This document shows positions 24,791 through 33,442 of a stretch of 64,000 nt of DNA, piece after piece. This DNA comes from Candidatus Thorarchaeota archaeon (GTDB taxonomy: Archaea; Asgardarchaeota; Thorarchaeia; Thorarchaeales; Thorarchaeaceae): positions 1 to 64,000 of the forward strand of contig JAEORN010000036.1 in assembly GCA_016840825.1 (NCBI GenBank), read 5' to 3'. Under the pieces are notes generated by a model that worked only from the letters and a program-made list of their open reading frames with translations, was not told the origin of the DNA and did not search any database. Each line of letters opens with the position of its first letter. The stretch's first letter is position 1. Made by a program: the position numbers and the translations under genes.

Positions 24791-26344
24791 ATGCAGATAG
24801 ACATAGCTCAATCAATAGCGGCTGCCCTACCTCTAGGCATTCTGCCTTTCATGTTGTTCCTACCATTGTTAGCCGCTGTTTTGGTGCTTATCCTAGGTTC
24901 AAAGCCTGCACGATTAATTGCAATGCTTATCGCACTTGTAGAGATGGCATTGTCCTTTGTGCTAGGTTTAGCGATTGATCCAGCTGTTCAGTTAGACGAT
25001 CCTACCGGAGGTACATTTGGATGGCAATTTACTATTGCTCCACTGACTACAGCTGAGGATGCCCCACTTCTTCAGATACTATTAGGCGTTGATGGTCTCT
25101 CCGTTGTTATGATTATCCTTTCGAATCTTGTAGTGCTTATTGCGGCTATAAGTTCGAACCATATTCACGAATCGAAGTCTATGTACTACTCCTTCTTCCT
25201 GATGCTTCAGTCAGGACTCATTGGAGTATTCATGTCCATCGACTTATTCAGCTTCTTTGTATTCTGGGAGCTGGTTCTCATCCCAATGTTCTTTATCATT
25301 GGTAAATGGGGAGAGGAAGGTGCTCAGCATGCTGCTGTCAAGTTTGTAATCTATACACATCTTGGATCAGCAGTGATGGCAATATCCTTCTTTGTGCTAT
25401 TCTTCTTGGCACCAACTCCTACATTCAACATGGTAGAGCTACGTGGTATGGGACTTTCACCTGATGTCCAGATTGGTTTCGCCTTAGCTGTCTTCATGGG
25501 TGCTGGTGTAAAGCTACCTGTATTCCCATTGCACAACTGGCTTCCTTGGGCTCATGTGAAGGCTCCAACACCTGGATCAGTTATCTTGGCTGGAATCCTT
25601 CTGAAGATGGGCGGATACGCCTTCATTCGGTTGGGTCTCTGGATGGTACCTGAGGGCTTTGCACGTTTGAGCATTCCCTTGGCACTGCTAGCTGTATTCA
25701 CATGTATCTACGCAGCCTTTACTGCAATGGCACAGACAGACATGAAGTCCATGGTAGCGTACACATCAATCAACCACATGGCATGGGTACTACTTGGAGT
25801 GTCGGTTGGAGCCATGGGTATTACTAGTGCTGATCCTGTTCTTCAAGGAGCTGCGAATGTTGCTATTCAAGGTGCAATCTTCATGATGTTCTCCCATGGA
25901 ACAATCATCTCTGTTATGTTTATCATGGCTGGGCAGCTGAAGTATGCAGCTGGCACTCGCGAAATTCCAAAGGTTCAAGGACTTCTTGAGAAGGCACCAA
26001 AGATGTCTTCAGTATTCATACTAGCATCTTTAGCTGCGTTCGGACTCCCAGGTTTCAGTGGTTTCATTGCCGAAGCTCTGACATTATTCGGTTCAGTTAC
26101 AATCTACATCTGGGCTGGGTTGATTGGATTCGGTATCTTCATCACAGTCGGTTATCTGCTCTGGACTTTAAACAGGATGGTCTTCAGCGATCCTGATCCT
26201 GAGAAGGAGATCCATGAAGCACCGTGGAGTGATTTGATTGCACCGATTCTGATGATGATACCAGTTGTTCTACTTGGTATCTGGCCAGATCTTATTCTCG
26301 ATTTCACAAGGAGTGTTGTTCTCTTCATGCTAGGAGGTACATAA
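24791..26344 (+). CDS. nuoM: complex I subunit NuoM (canonical)
   Basis: 517 residues, about 14 transmembrane helices. The NuoM signatures are FFVFWELVLIPMFFIIGKWG (helix 5 Glu) and KLPVFPLHNWLPWAHVKAPTP with GSVILAGILLKMGGY, then MAQTDMKSMVAYTSINHMAWV. It matches classic NuoM better than the copy at 20912. It is a proton-translocating membrane-arm subunit. Its TAA shares a base with the ATG of nuoN (TAATG). Confidence 0.93.
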   Translation: MQIDIAQSIAAALPLGILPFMLFLPLLAAVLVLILGSKPARLIAMLIALVEMALSFVLGLAIDPAVQLDDPTGGTFGWQFTIAPLTTAEDAPLLQILLGVDGLSVVMIILSNLVVLIAAISSNHIHESKSMYYSFFLMLQSGLIGVFMSIDLFSFFVFWELVLIPMFFIIGKWGEEGAQHAAVKFVIYTHLGSAVMAISFFVLFFLAPTPTFNMVELRGMGLSPDVQIGFALAVFMGAGVKLPVFPLHNWLPWAHVKAPTPGSVILAGILLKMGGYAFIRLGLWMVPEGFARLSIPLALLAVFTCIYAAFTAMAQTDMKSMVAYTSINHMAWVLLGVSVGAMGITSADPVLQGAANVAIQGAIFMMFSHGTIISVMFIMAGQLKYAAGTREIPKVQGLLEKAPKMSSVFILASLAAFGLPGFSGFIAEALTLFGSVTIYIWAGLIGFGIFITVGYLLWTLNRMVFSDPDPEKEIHEAPWSDLIAPILMMIPVVLLGIWPDLILDFTRSVVLFMLGGT

Positions 26345-27846
26345 TGATGCTACAAACAAACGCTATTCTTGATTTCATTGAAGCTCTATTGACTCCATTG
26401 AGAGATATATTGATCCAGCTCCCAGCAGAATGGTATGGTTCAATCCCGGTCCTCACCTTGATTGCCTTTTCTATAATTGTGTTGATATTAGGCTTGAGAT
26501 TCAATCCATGGATAATCAGTATCATAGGAGTAATTCTTGCTACTCTAGAAGTGGCTGCTTTAGACCCTGCTTTGTATGGATCATCATTCGGAGGCTTGTT
26601 TGTACGAGATGCTTTTGCAGACTTCTTCATCTATCTGATACTGATTGTGGCTATTATCGTGATGCTCTCTACAACTCAGTATGGTGGGGATAAGGGTCCG
26701 TACAATTTCATGTTCCTAATCTCATTTGCAGGAGCTATCTGGGTCGTTATGGCAACGGATCTTATAGCACTCTTCCTTGCATGGGAACTGATGAGCACTC
26801 CGACATACATTCTTGTAGCACTTGGTCCAGACAGAATGGCACTAGATGGAGCGACGAAATATTTCGTTATGGGTCTCGTATCTACCATGTTCATGTTGTT
26901 TGGGATTGCTCTTGTCTTTGGTGTACTAGGAACAACTGTTCTCACTGAGGTAGGAGCTGGATTAGCAGCGATTTGGCTTGAGCCAGCGACCTTGGCAACC
27001 CAGGCCTATACACTTCTCCTAGCAATGGCACTCTTTGTTATCGCATTCGGATTCAAAGTGGGAATCTTTCCAGGGTGGATGTGGGTTCCTGATACCTATG
27101 CGACTGCAGATGGAAGCGTCACAGCATATCTTGCTGGAGCGACCAAGAAGACAGGTGTAAGCGCACTTGCTAGAATCCTGATGGTCGGATTCATCGCAGC
27201 ACGTTTAGAATGGTATTGGCTCATTGTTGTGGTTGCTATGCTTACTATGATGATCGGTAACTTCCTAGCTCTTGCACAGAAGGATATCATGAGAATGTTG
27301 GCATTCTCTAGTATTGCGATGATGGGCTATGTCTTTGTAGGCTTTGCTGTGAATACTGAAATTGGTATATCTTCAGCATTCTTCTTGGCATTCGTGCATG
27401 CTATAATGAAAGCTGGAGCATTTATTCTGATCTTCGCAATGTCCATTCGCCTACAGAAGCGGATCACCTATGAGGAGCTAAATGGATTGAGTCAGAGATA
27501 TCCGATTGCGGCTGCCTTCTTTGCAATCATCATCATATCCCTGATGGGCATACCATTCACGGCTGGCTTTACTCCTAAGTTCCTGCTATTCCTGAGTACA
27601 GCGGAGGTTGGTCTTTGGTGGTTGGGTCTTTTCGCATTCTTGAATGTGACCTTCTCACTCGGTTACTACTTCAGAGTGATTCGATCGATGTACTTCAGAC
27701 CTGCCAGTGATACAAGCACCTTCACTTTGCCTAAGATACCAATGTTGATAGTTGGAGTCTGTGCACTCTCCATGCTTGTTCTGTTCTGGGTACCTGGGCC
27801 GATAATTGAGCTTGCAAATGCCGCAGCTGCATTGCTTGTGCCTTAA
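26344..27846 (+). CDS. nuoN: complex I subunit NuoN
   Basis: 500 residues, about 14 transmembrane helices. Helix 5 glutamate: FLAWELMSTPTYILVALG. Helix 7/8: KVGIFPGWMWVPDTYATADGS, then AGATKKTGVSALARI, followed by ALAQKDIMRMLAFSSIAMMGY. NuoN is the antiporter-like subunit nearest the quinone module. It is the last gene of the complex I operon. A hairpin with a T-run (27854-27886) follows. Confidence 0.92.
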   Translation: MMLQTNAILDFIEALLTPLRDILIQLPAEWYGSIPVLTLIAFSIIVLILGLRFNPWIISIIGVILATLEVAALDPALYGSSFGGLFVRDAFADFFIYLILIVAIIVMLSTTQYGGDKGPYNFMFLISFAGAIWVVMATDLIALFLAWELMSTPTYILVALGPDRMALDGATKYFVMGLVSTMFMLFGIALVFGVLGTTVLTEVGAGLAAIWLEPATLATQAYTLLLAMALFVIAFGFKVGIFPGWMWVPDTYATADGSVTAYLAGATKKTGVSALARILMVGFIAARLEWYWLIVVVAMLTMMIGNFLALAQKDIMRMLAFSSIAMMGYVFVGFAVNTEIGISSAFFLAFVHAIMKAGAFILIFAMSIRLQKRITYEELNGLSQRYPIAAAFFAIIIISLMGIPFTAGFTPKFLLFLSTAEVGLWWLGLFAFLNVTFSLGYYFRVIRSMYFRPASDTSTFTLPKIPMLIVGVCALSMLVLFWVPGPIIELANAAAALLVP

Positions 27847-27853
27847 TGCTTGA

Positions 27854-27886
27854 TGGGGCGTAAATGCCCCGTTCATCTATTTTTTG
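27854..27886 (+). terminator. terminator after nuoN
   Basis: GGGGC (27855-27859) pairs with GCCCC (27866-27870) across a six-base loop; ATTTTTT follows at 27879-27885. It closes the complex I operon. Confidence 0.6.
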
Positions 27887-27959
27887 CATATTCAAGAAAT
27901 CATCTAGTATTTAATCCCGTTTACCATACTTCTCGTAATCAACTCATGGGGAGTATGAG

Positions 27960-29402
27960 ATGGTATATTACACTGAGAATGAAAGAATAAGAAGAGGATG
28001 GATTGGTGCGTATTACCTATTCCTCCTCTTGATTGGATTCTCGATACTTGTCGGTCCTACTGGATTCGGTCTGCCTGTTCTCTCTATTGATGGGAATAGA
28101 TTGAAGCATCATGAATTGGCAACACCTTATTGGGGTGCAGATCCTGAGGATTGCATATCATGTCACCCGGACGAATATAATAATTGGTCTACTACGGCTC
28201 ATGCCACACATGTCGTTGAAGCGAATGCAACGCATGTTAGGATAGGGGCCTTTCTTGAAATCAGCTATACAATATTCAATGCATCATGTTCACAATGTCA
28301 TACAACAGGATGGGACGATACTGGAGGCATCCCTACCTATGATGCTCTAGGAGTGAACTGCTTCGCTTGCCACAATACTACCTCTCCCTATCTTGATTAT
28401 AGCGGTAATGCCTGTGCGACCTGTCATACTGGAAGTAGTCCAGCACATCCCTACCAGTATGCACCATGGGAGAACTCAGCTCACGCGAACTCACTGACAG
28501 ACCTTAGAACAAGCGGTTACGCTAGCTCTGACTGCATGCATTGCATGTCAACAGAAGGTTTCGTAGATCAGGAAGGATACTTTGATCCCGAAGGTGATTA
28601 CAATCCTGTGTCCTGTCCCGCCTGTCACTCAATGCATGGCAATTGGTCCTTATCAGGGCCATACATGATCCGTGCTATGAATGCGACGCAGCTTTGTGGA
28701 AAATGTCATACAACAACTTACACAACATGGTTTGGCGGAACTCATCATCTGATGGGGTTGACATGTATTGATTGCCATGGCTATGATTTGACAGACACTC
28801 TTGATGTGGATACATACTTCCTAAACCATACCTTCGTTGTAAAGCCGGATTTGGCGTGCGGTCAGCCTAATTCCGGATGTCATGAAGATAATTTGGATTG
28901 GGTTCTTGCCCAATTGGAAGTGATTCAAGATACTTTCCAATCTCTTGCAGATGAGATTGAAATTGAAGCAACTTCTCTTAGAACTTTGATACTAGTCTAC
29001 AATATCTCCGAAGAAGCCAATCACGATTTAGTAATTGAAGTGATCAATGTTATAGATGATGTTAACACAACCATTTCCACTATGAGGAACGATGGTTCGT
29101 TCGGTTTTCATGATCGTATGGGTATTTTGACAGCACTTAATGAAGCATATATTGACCTCTTGAATGCAAAGGCTTACTTCTACGAGCAATCAGGCACTGA
29201 GATATTGATAGTAACAGTAACTGAAACGAACACGATAACTGAAACAGTGACGGTTACTGAAACAGTGACGGAGTTCTTAACCACTACTGTCACTCAGATT
29301 GTTACCATGATTGTTGAGAATATGGTCCTTCTGAGCTTTAGCGCTGTTGGCGGAATTGTTATTGGAATTTTCTTTGGAATCATAGTAGCGCGCAGTCGCT
29401 AG
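27960..29402 (+). CDS. membrane-anchored multiheme cytochrome c, copy 1
   Basis: 480 residues. An N-terminal transmembrane helix (YYLFLLLIGFSILVGPTGFG) and a C-terminal one (about 450-475, followed by ARSR) anchor it. Seven CxxCH heme sites occur: CISCH, CSQCH, CFACH, CATCH, CPACH, CGKCH and CIDCH. A CMHCM site lacks the final His, and CGQPNSGCH would be a CX6CH site. The spacing resembles cytochrome c554/HAO-type multihemes. A Thr-rich stalk (TVTETNTITETVTVTETVTE) precedes the last helix. It likely moves electrons on the outer face, using the Ccm system encoded downstream. It follows the complex I operon but has its own promoter and GGGGAG ribosome site. Confidence 0.9.
   Translation: MVYYTENERIRRGWIGAYYLFLLLIGFSILVGPTGFGLPVLSIDGNRLKHHELATPYWGADPEDCISCHPDEYNNWSTTAHATHVVEANATHVRIGAFLEISYTIFNASCSQCHTTGWDDTGGIPTYDALGVNCFACHNTTSPYLDYSGNACATCHTGSSPAHPYQYAPWENSAHANSLTDLRTSGYASSDCMHCMSTEGFVDQEGYFDPEGDYNPVSCPACHSMHGNWSLSGPYMIRAMNATQLCGKCHTTTYTTWFGGTHHLMGLTCIDCHGYDLTDTLDVDTYFLNHTFVVKPDLACGQPNSGCHEDNLDWVLAQLEVIQDTFQSLADEIEIEATSLRTLILVYNISEEANHDLVIEVINVIDDVNTTISTMRNDGSFGFHDRMGILTALNEAYIDLLNAKAYFYEQSGTEILIVTVTETNTITETVTVTETVTEFLTTTVTQIVTMIVENMVLLSFSAVGGIVIGIFFGIIVARSR
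28446..28501 (+). repeat. 56-base tract identical to 30196-30251 in the paralogue
   Basis: The bases here and at 30196-30251 are identical by eye through 56 positions, covering HPYQYAPWENSAHANSLT of both cytochromes. Identity stops at 28445 and 28502, where synonymous differences resume. The rest of the two genes differs at many third positions, so recent gene conversion is a likely cause. Confidence 0.75.
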
Positions 29403-29417
29403 CTTGAAAAAATGTTC

Positions 29418-29450
29418 GAGGAGGGAAGTCTTTTCCCTTCTCATTATCCT
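29418..29450 (+). terminator. hairpin after cytochrome copy 1
   Basis: GAGGAGGGAA (29418-29427) pairs with TTCCCTTCTC (29433-29442) with one G-T pair, followed by T-rich ATTATCCTTTTC. The remainder of the 319-base gap to 29721 is AT-rich with no gene; it holds the TATA-like box listed next. Confidence 0.55.
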
Positions 29451-29655
29451 TTTCAAACATCTTCGTTGGTTAAAAAATGAAAGTGTACGCCATGTAAGTA
29501 ATTTATGAATTTGGTTACTATTCGTAATTCATCAACTATATATCTATACATAGGCACAAATATGTATATCACCAAGTTACATGATGAAATCATATTTTTG
29601 AGCTAAATTACGAAATTCGCAAATTTTGAGCACCTTCACAATATTTAACAAACAT

Positions 29656-29664
29656 CTTTAAATG
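29656..29664 (+). promoter_or_regulatory. TATA-like box of cytochrome copy 2
   Basis: CTTTAAATG lies 58 bases before the preferred ATG at 29722, which would place the transcript start about 30-35 bases before the start codon. This argues against an upstream in-frame ATG at 29662, which falls inside the box. Confidence 0.4.
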
Positions 29665-29721
29665 TATCATTGTTGCGAAGTTACAATTGTAAATCCGGGA
29701 AGAACATGGAGAATCAAAAAC

Positions 29722-31068
29722 ATGGTATACTATACTGATTCACCAAGAATGAACAAGCGGATGGTTGCAGGTTATTACCTGTTCCTCTGTTTGGTCGGTT
29801 TCGCCGTTCTTCTAGGACCAACCGGTGCCCTCATTCCGATAAATATTATCGGGACTGACGGACGCTATCAGCACGAGATCGCGACACCAACAGGCACTGA
29901 TCCCAGCGCTTGTTCGGGCTGCCACGCAGATCAATTTGGTAACTGGAGCCTAACAGCTCATGCTACTCATATGTCTGTGGTTAACAGTACTCACTACTCC
30001 ATTGGAAGTAGATTAGTAACTCAAACTCTCTTCAACAGCAGCTGTGGTGCATGTCATAGCTCAGGATACGATCCTGACACTGACTCATTTGATAACCTTG
30101 GTATCAACTGTTTCGCATGTCACAACACAACTGCTCCATACGTGGACTATAGTGGTGAAGCTTGTGCTCCCTGTCACACAGGAAGCAGTCCAGCGCATCC
30201 CTACCAGTATGCACCATGGGAGAACTCAGCTCACGCGAACTCACTGACAGATCTTAGAACAAGTGATCATGCAGGTGCTTCCTGTATGCACTGTATGTCA
30301 ACTGAAGGCTTCATTGACATGGAGGCAGAACTTGATCCCGAAGGCGACTTCAATGCTGTTTCCTGTCCAGCCTGTCATGCAGTACACGGTGAATGGTCTG
30401 ATGAAGGTCCATACATGATTCGAGCAGAAAATGCAAGTGAACTATGTGCAAATTGTCACACTGGTTCAAGGCATGGTGCTTATGATACCTGGATTGGTGG
30501 TTCACACCATCTTGCAGGTCTCACATGTATTGACTGTCACGGCTACGATCTCACCAACACTTCAAACACAGACACATATTTCCTGAACCACACCTTTGTC
30601 GTCAAGCCAGATCTTGCATGTGGTCAACCCGACAATGGATGTCATGAAGACAATGAAGCATGGGCACTTGCCCAGCTAGAAACAATTCAGGAAGCATATG
30701 ATGCTCTCGTCGAGGAGATACAGACAGAAGCTGATGATCTAGAAACTATTGTTCTAGCATACAATGAGACTGCTGGTGCTGATACTGAATTAGTAAGTAC
30801 TGTTATGGAAGCAATTGACGGCGCAAATGCTGCAATTATGTCCACTAACGGAGATGGTTCATCAGGATTCCATGACCGTGTCGGTATTTTGGATACCCTG
30901 AATGGAGCATATGTTGACTTACTAAACGCAAAGGCATACTACTATGAGAACCTACCCGGTGAGACAACAGCTCCACCAGGTATGGACCTTCTTATTATAG
31001 CAGGTGGTGCCATTGGCGGTATCGTCATCGGTTTGATCCTAGGATTGCTCGTCGGTAGACGACGCTAA
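29722..31068 (+). CDS. membrane-anchored multiheme cytochrome c, copy 2
   Basis: 448 residues from ATG 29722, which gives the same opening MVYYT as copy 1; the frame is open 20 codons further up. The heme sites match copy 1 one for one: CSGCH, CGACH, CFACH, CAPCH, CPACH, CANCH and CIDCH, plus CMHCM and CGQPDNGCH. The N-terminal (YYLFLCLVGFAVLLGPTGAL) and C-terminal (LLIIAGGAIGGIVIGLILGL) helices remain, but the Thr-rich stalk of copy 1 is absent. The tandem pair arose by duplication. The role is an extracytoplasmic electron carrier; its donor and acceptor are unknown. Confidence 0.9.
   Translation: MVYYTDSPRMNKRMVAGYYLFLCLVGFAVLLGPTGALIPINIIGTDGRYQHEIATPTGTDPSACSGCHADQFGNWSLTAHATHMSVVNSTHYSIGSRLVTQTLFNSSCGACHSSGYDPDTDSFDNLGINCFACHNTTAPYVDYSGEACAPCHTGSSPAHPYQYAPWENSAHANSLTDLRTSDHAGASCMHCMSTEGFIDMEAELDPEGDFNAVSCPACHAVHGEWSDEGPYMIRAENASELCANCHTGSRHGAYDTWIGGSHHLAGLTCIDCHGYDLTNTSNTDTYFLNHTFVVKPDLACGQPDNGCHEDNEAWALAQLETIQEAYDALVEEIQTEADDLETIVLAYNETAGADTELVSTVMEAIDGANAAIMSTNGDGSSGFHDRVGILDTLNGAYVDLLNAKAYYYENLPGETTAPPGMDLLIIAGGAIGGIVIGLILGLLVGRRR
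30196..30251 (+). repeat. 56-base tract identical to 28446-28501
   Basis: Second copy of the tract shared by the two tandem cytochrome genes; see 28446-28501. A transition at the neighbouring base on each side marks its limits. Confidence 0.75.
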
Positions 31069-31102
31069 AAGGCGAAAAGACTGGAGAAACTAACGAAAGG
31101 GT

Positions 31103-31134
31103 GGGATGTTTATCATCCCCCTCTAGCTTTTTTT
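31103..31134 (+). terminator. terminator after cytochrome copy 2
   Basis: GGGATG (31103-31108) pairs with CATCCC (31114-31119) across TTTAT, and a seven-T run follows at 31128-31134. Confidence 0.65.
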
Positions 31135-31246
31135 CTCCCAAAAGAGTTCTCCAGTGTATATTGGGTTCAGTCCTACGATATTTGACTAGTTTCCGGAATT
31201 TTTTACCGATTTTACATGAACCCTAAAGAAAGGTGACCTTTCAACG

Positions 31247-33442
31247 ATGAAAAGACAACAAACAAAGATTACATTGATTATAATTGCATTGGTCTTAGGC
31301 TCACTCATTCCTCTACAGGATATCCATATCTCAAGAACGACCATTATTTCCCCAAGAACTGAATTCGATACGGCTCAAGAATACAATATCAGTACATATC
31401 TTGACTTCTCAGAGGCAACACTTGATCTGATTCTGAATATTCTGGTACGAGAATATGATGGTGGTGTCTTTCGCTCCGGTGATTACAAATGGGAGTTGAT
31501 TGACTACGCTCCAAGTCTTTCGGATTTCTATTGGGTCATATCTGGTCTCTCAAAGATGTACTGGGTTTCAGTTGAAGAAGGAGCGGCGAATACAACACTC
31601 TCTGTTCTCATAAGTAGAGTGGCACTAAAGATGATTGAACTTCTCATGGATCCAGATTATCCTGGCTTCGGAGTCAACACATATTCTGTGCTTATGGCCC
31701 GAACATCCAAACGAGCAGGTGTTCAAGCATATGCCTATGAGGCACTTAGAATTGCAGAATCTGTAAATGGCAGTCTGGATTTCACAGATGCGAAGCAAAG
31801 TGCGATTACTTGCCTTACTGATATGTTATATGATTATGAGAATGGAGGATTCTACTTTTACACATTGCAGAATGGGTCTATTGATGTACCTGAAGATTTC
31901 GATGAGATTTATCCCAATGATGGGAAGAGACTGGACCATCTTGCACTAGGAGCAACTGCGTTATTTGATGCTTATGAAGAAACATCAAACACAACTCTAT
32001 TGACCTTAGCTGAAGAATCCATAGCCTTCATGATGAGGTACATGGAGCAGAGACTCCAAGGAGTGTATTTCGGTTTGAAGTTAGCTGTCACCGCTAATGG
32101 AAGTGATGTGACAGTTTCTGAAGGTCGACGACCCGCAGAGGTTGTAATATCTGATATTAATGCCATCGCATTACGTGCTCTGCTAAAAGCGTACACGACG
32201 ACTAGCAATACATCCTATTTGGAGTATGCGCAAGAAACCTTCGATGCCATTCTCCAACATAACTGGGATACGCAAGATGGTGGTTGGTTTGCTGAAACAC
32301 TTAATGGCGAGCCTTTTGACCCTCTTGACGATGAGGATGTCAAATACTACAAATACACCGAGATTCAATTTCAGATGTCTGATGCCCTAATGCAGATGTA
32401 TGAGTTGACAGGTACTACATTCTATGTCAGGATCGTCATTGATACGATTGAACTAGTCCTGAGTCATCTATGGGATAAGGCTTATGGCGGATTTGTGCAA
32501 AACGGGAATCAGGAATGGGCTTCATTCAGTGATGATTGGAAAATTCACTTTACTGCTGTACAATGTATGGCAATCTTGGGATTATACAGAATGTGGTCAT
32601 ACGGTCTTCCGATCATATCTTATGTTCGTATAAATCCTGGATCCCCTCGCCCATCTGATGAGATATTCATATCGTCACTTGTTCAAGATACAGATGGCAT
32701 CGACTGTGTTTTCATTAATTATACAATTGTACTTGGTGAAGAAACTACCTCAGGCACGCTTGATCTGGAACCTAATTCCGAAGCTGCAGGTGTATACAAT
32801 AACACCTTGGGATTCCTGAATGATTCTGCACAGGTAAGTTTCTACGTCTATGCAAATGATACCACAGGAGTTTCATTTGTTGCAGGATTATACTATTTCG
32901 TTGTTCGCGCCGATATCTGGGAACCTGCTATCCTACTAAGACAAATATATCCAGAAGAGGTGCGTGCAGGCGATGAAGTGATCCTAGAGTTTGAAACATA
33001 TGAATTTCCATTGCATAGTGCATTAGTCTCATGTGTTCTCAACTGGAAGGTCAATGATGCAGCATTCACTGAAGTCAATTTGACCCTCTATGGATTTGAA
33101 GAGGATTATCTAATTTGGCGAGTAAATCTGGGCTCTTTCCAGCCTGGAGATGTTGTTTCATACTATGTTGTTGCTGTTGACGAATCTGGAAATACTGGCA
33201 TCAGTGCATACTATAGATTGACAATCAAAGACCCTTCTACAAATATGACACCTATTCAAACGTGGCAGATTGTTGCGATAGTAGGATCCATCTCTCTACC
33301 AGGATTTGGATATGCATACATTCGGTCACGCAGGAAATACGCAAATGAGCAACAGAGAATCTTGAAGAAGGAAGCTAGGAAACGTGGTAGGCGAGCAAGA
33401 GGGAAAGGCCGATCTCGATCGAGGTCACAAGGAGGCGAGTAA
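31247..33442 (+). CDS. secreted alpha/alpha-barrel protein with Ig-like domains and membrane anchor
   Basis: 731 residues. Residues about 8-26 form a signal or anchor helix. Residues about 55-465 consist of repeated helical hairpins with Trp/Tyr/Gly-rich loops (YDGGVFRSGDYKWELIDY, NGGFYFYTLQNGS, DGGWFAETLNG and GGFVQNGNQEW), a pattern of six-hairpin glycosidase or epimerase-like barrels. Two beta domains follow (about 475-575 and 585-680). A transmembrane helix comes next (IVAIVGSISLPGFGYAYI), then an Arg/Lys-rich cytoplasmic tail (GRRARGKGRSRSRSQ). Its stop abuts the ccmF start, so the two are co-transcribed. No catalytic residues could be assigned; a surface glycan role is only a guess. Confidence 0.75.
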   Translation: MKRQQTKITLIIIALVLGSLIPLQDIHISRTTIISPRTEFDTAQEYNISTYLDFSEATLDLILNILVREYDGGVFRSGDYKWELIDYAPSLSDFYWVISGLSKMYWVSVEEGAANTTLSVLISRVALKMIELLMDPDYPGFGVNTYSVLMARTSKRAGVQAYAYEALRIAESVNGSLDFTDAKQSAITCLTDMLYDYENGGFYFYTLQNGSIDVPEDFDEIYPNDGKRLDHLALGATALFDAYEETSNTTLLTLAEESIAFMMRYMEQRLQGVYFGLKLAVTANGSDVTVSEGRRPAEVVISDINAIALRALLKAYTTTSNTSYLEYAQETFDAILQHNWDTQDGGWFAETLNGEPFDPLDDEDVKYYKYTEIQFQMSDALMQMYELTGTTFYVRIVIDTIELVLSHLWDKAYGGFVQNGNQEWASFSDDWKIHFTAVQCMAILGLYRMWSYGLPIISYVRINPGSPRPSDEIFISSLVQDTDGIDCVFINYTIVLGEETTSGTLDLEPNSEAAGVYNNTLGFLNDSAQVSFYVYANDTTGVSFVAGLYYFVVRADIWEPAILLRQIYPEEVRAGDEVILEFETYEFPLHSALVSCVLNWKVNDAAFTEVNLTLYGFEEDYLIWRVNLGSFQPGDVVSYYVVAVDESGNTGISAYYRLTIKDPSTNMTPIQTWQIVAIVGSISLPGFGYAYIRSRRKYANEQQRILKKEARKRGRRARGKGRSRSRSQGGE

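Noticed and set aside
29662..29721. 20-codon extension of cytochrome copy 2
   Set aside because: The upstream ATG overlaps a TATA-like box, and copy 1 starts with the same MVYYT found at 29722.
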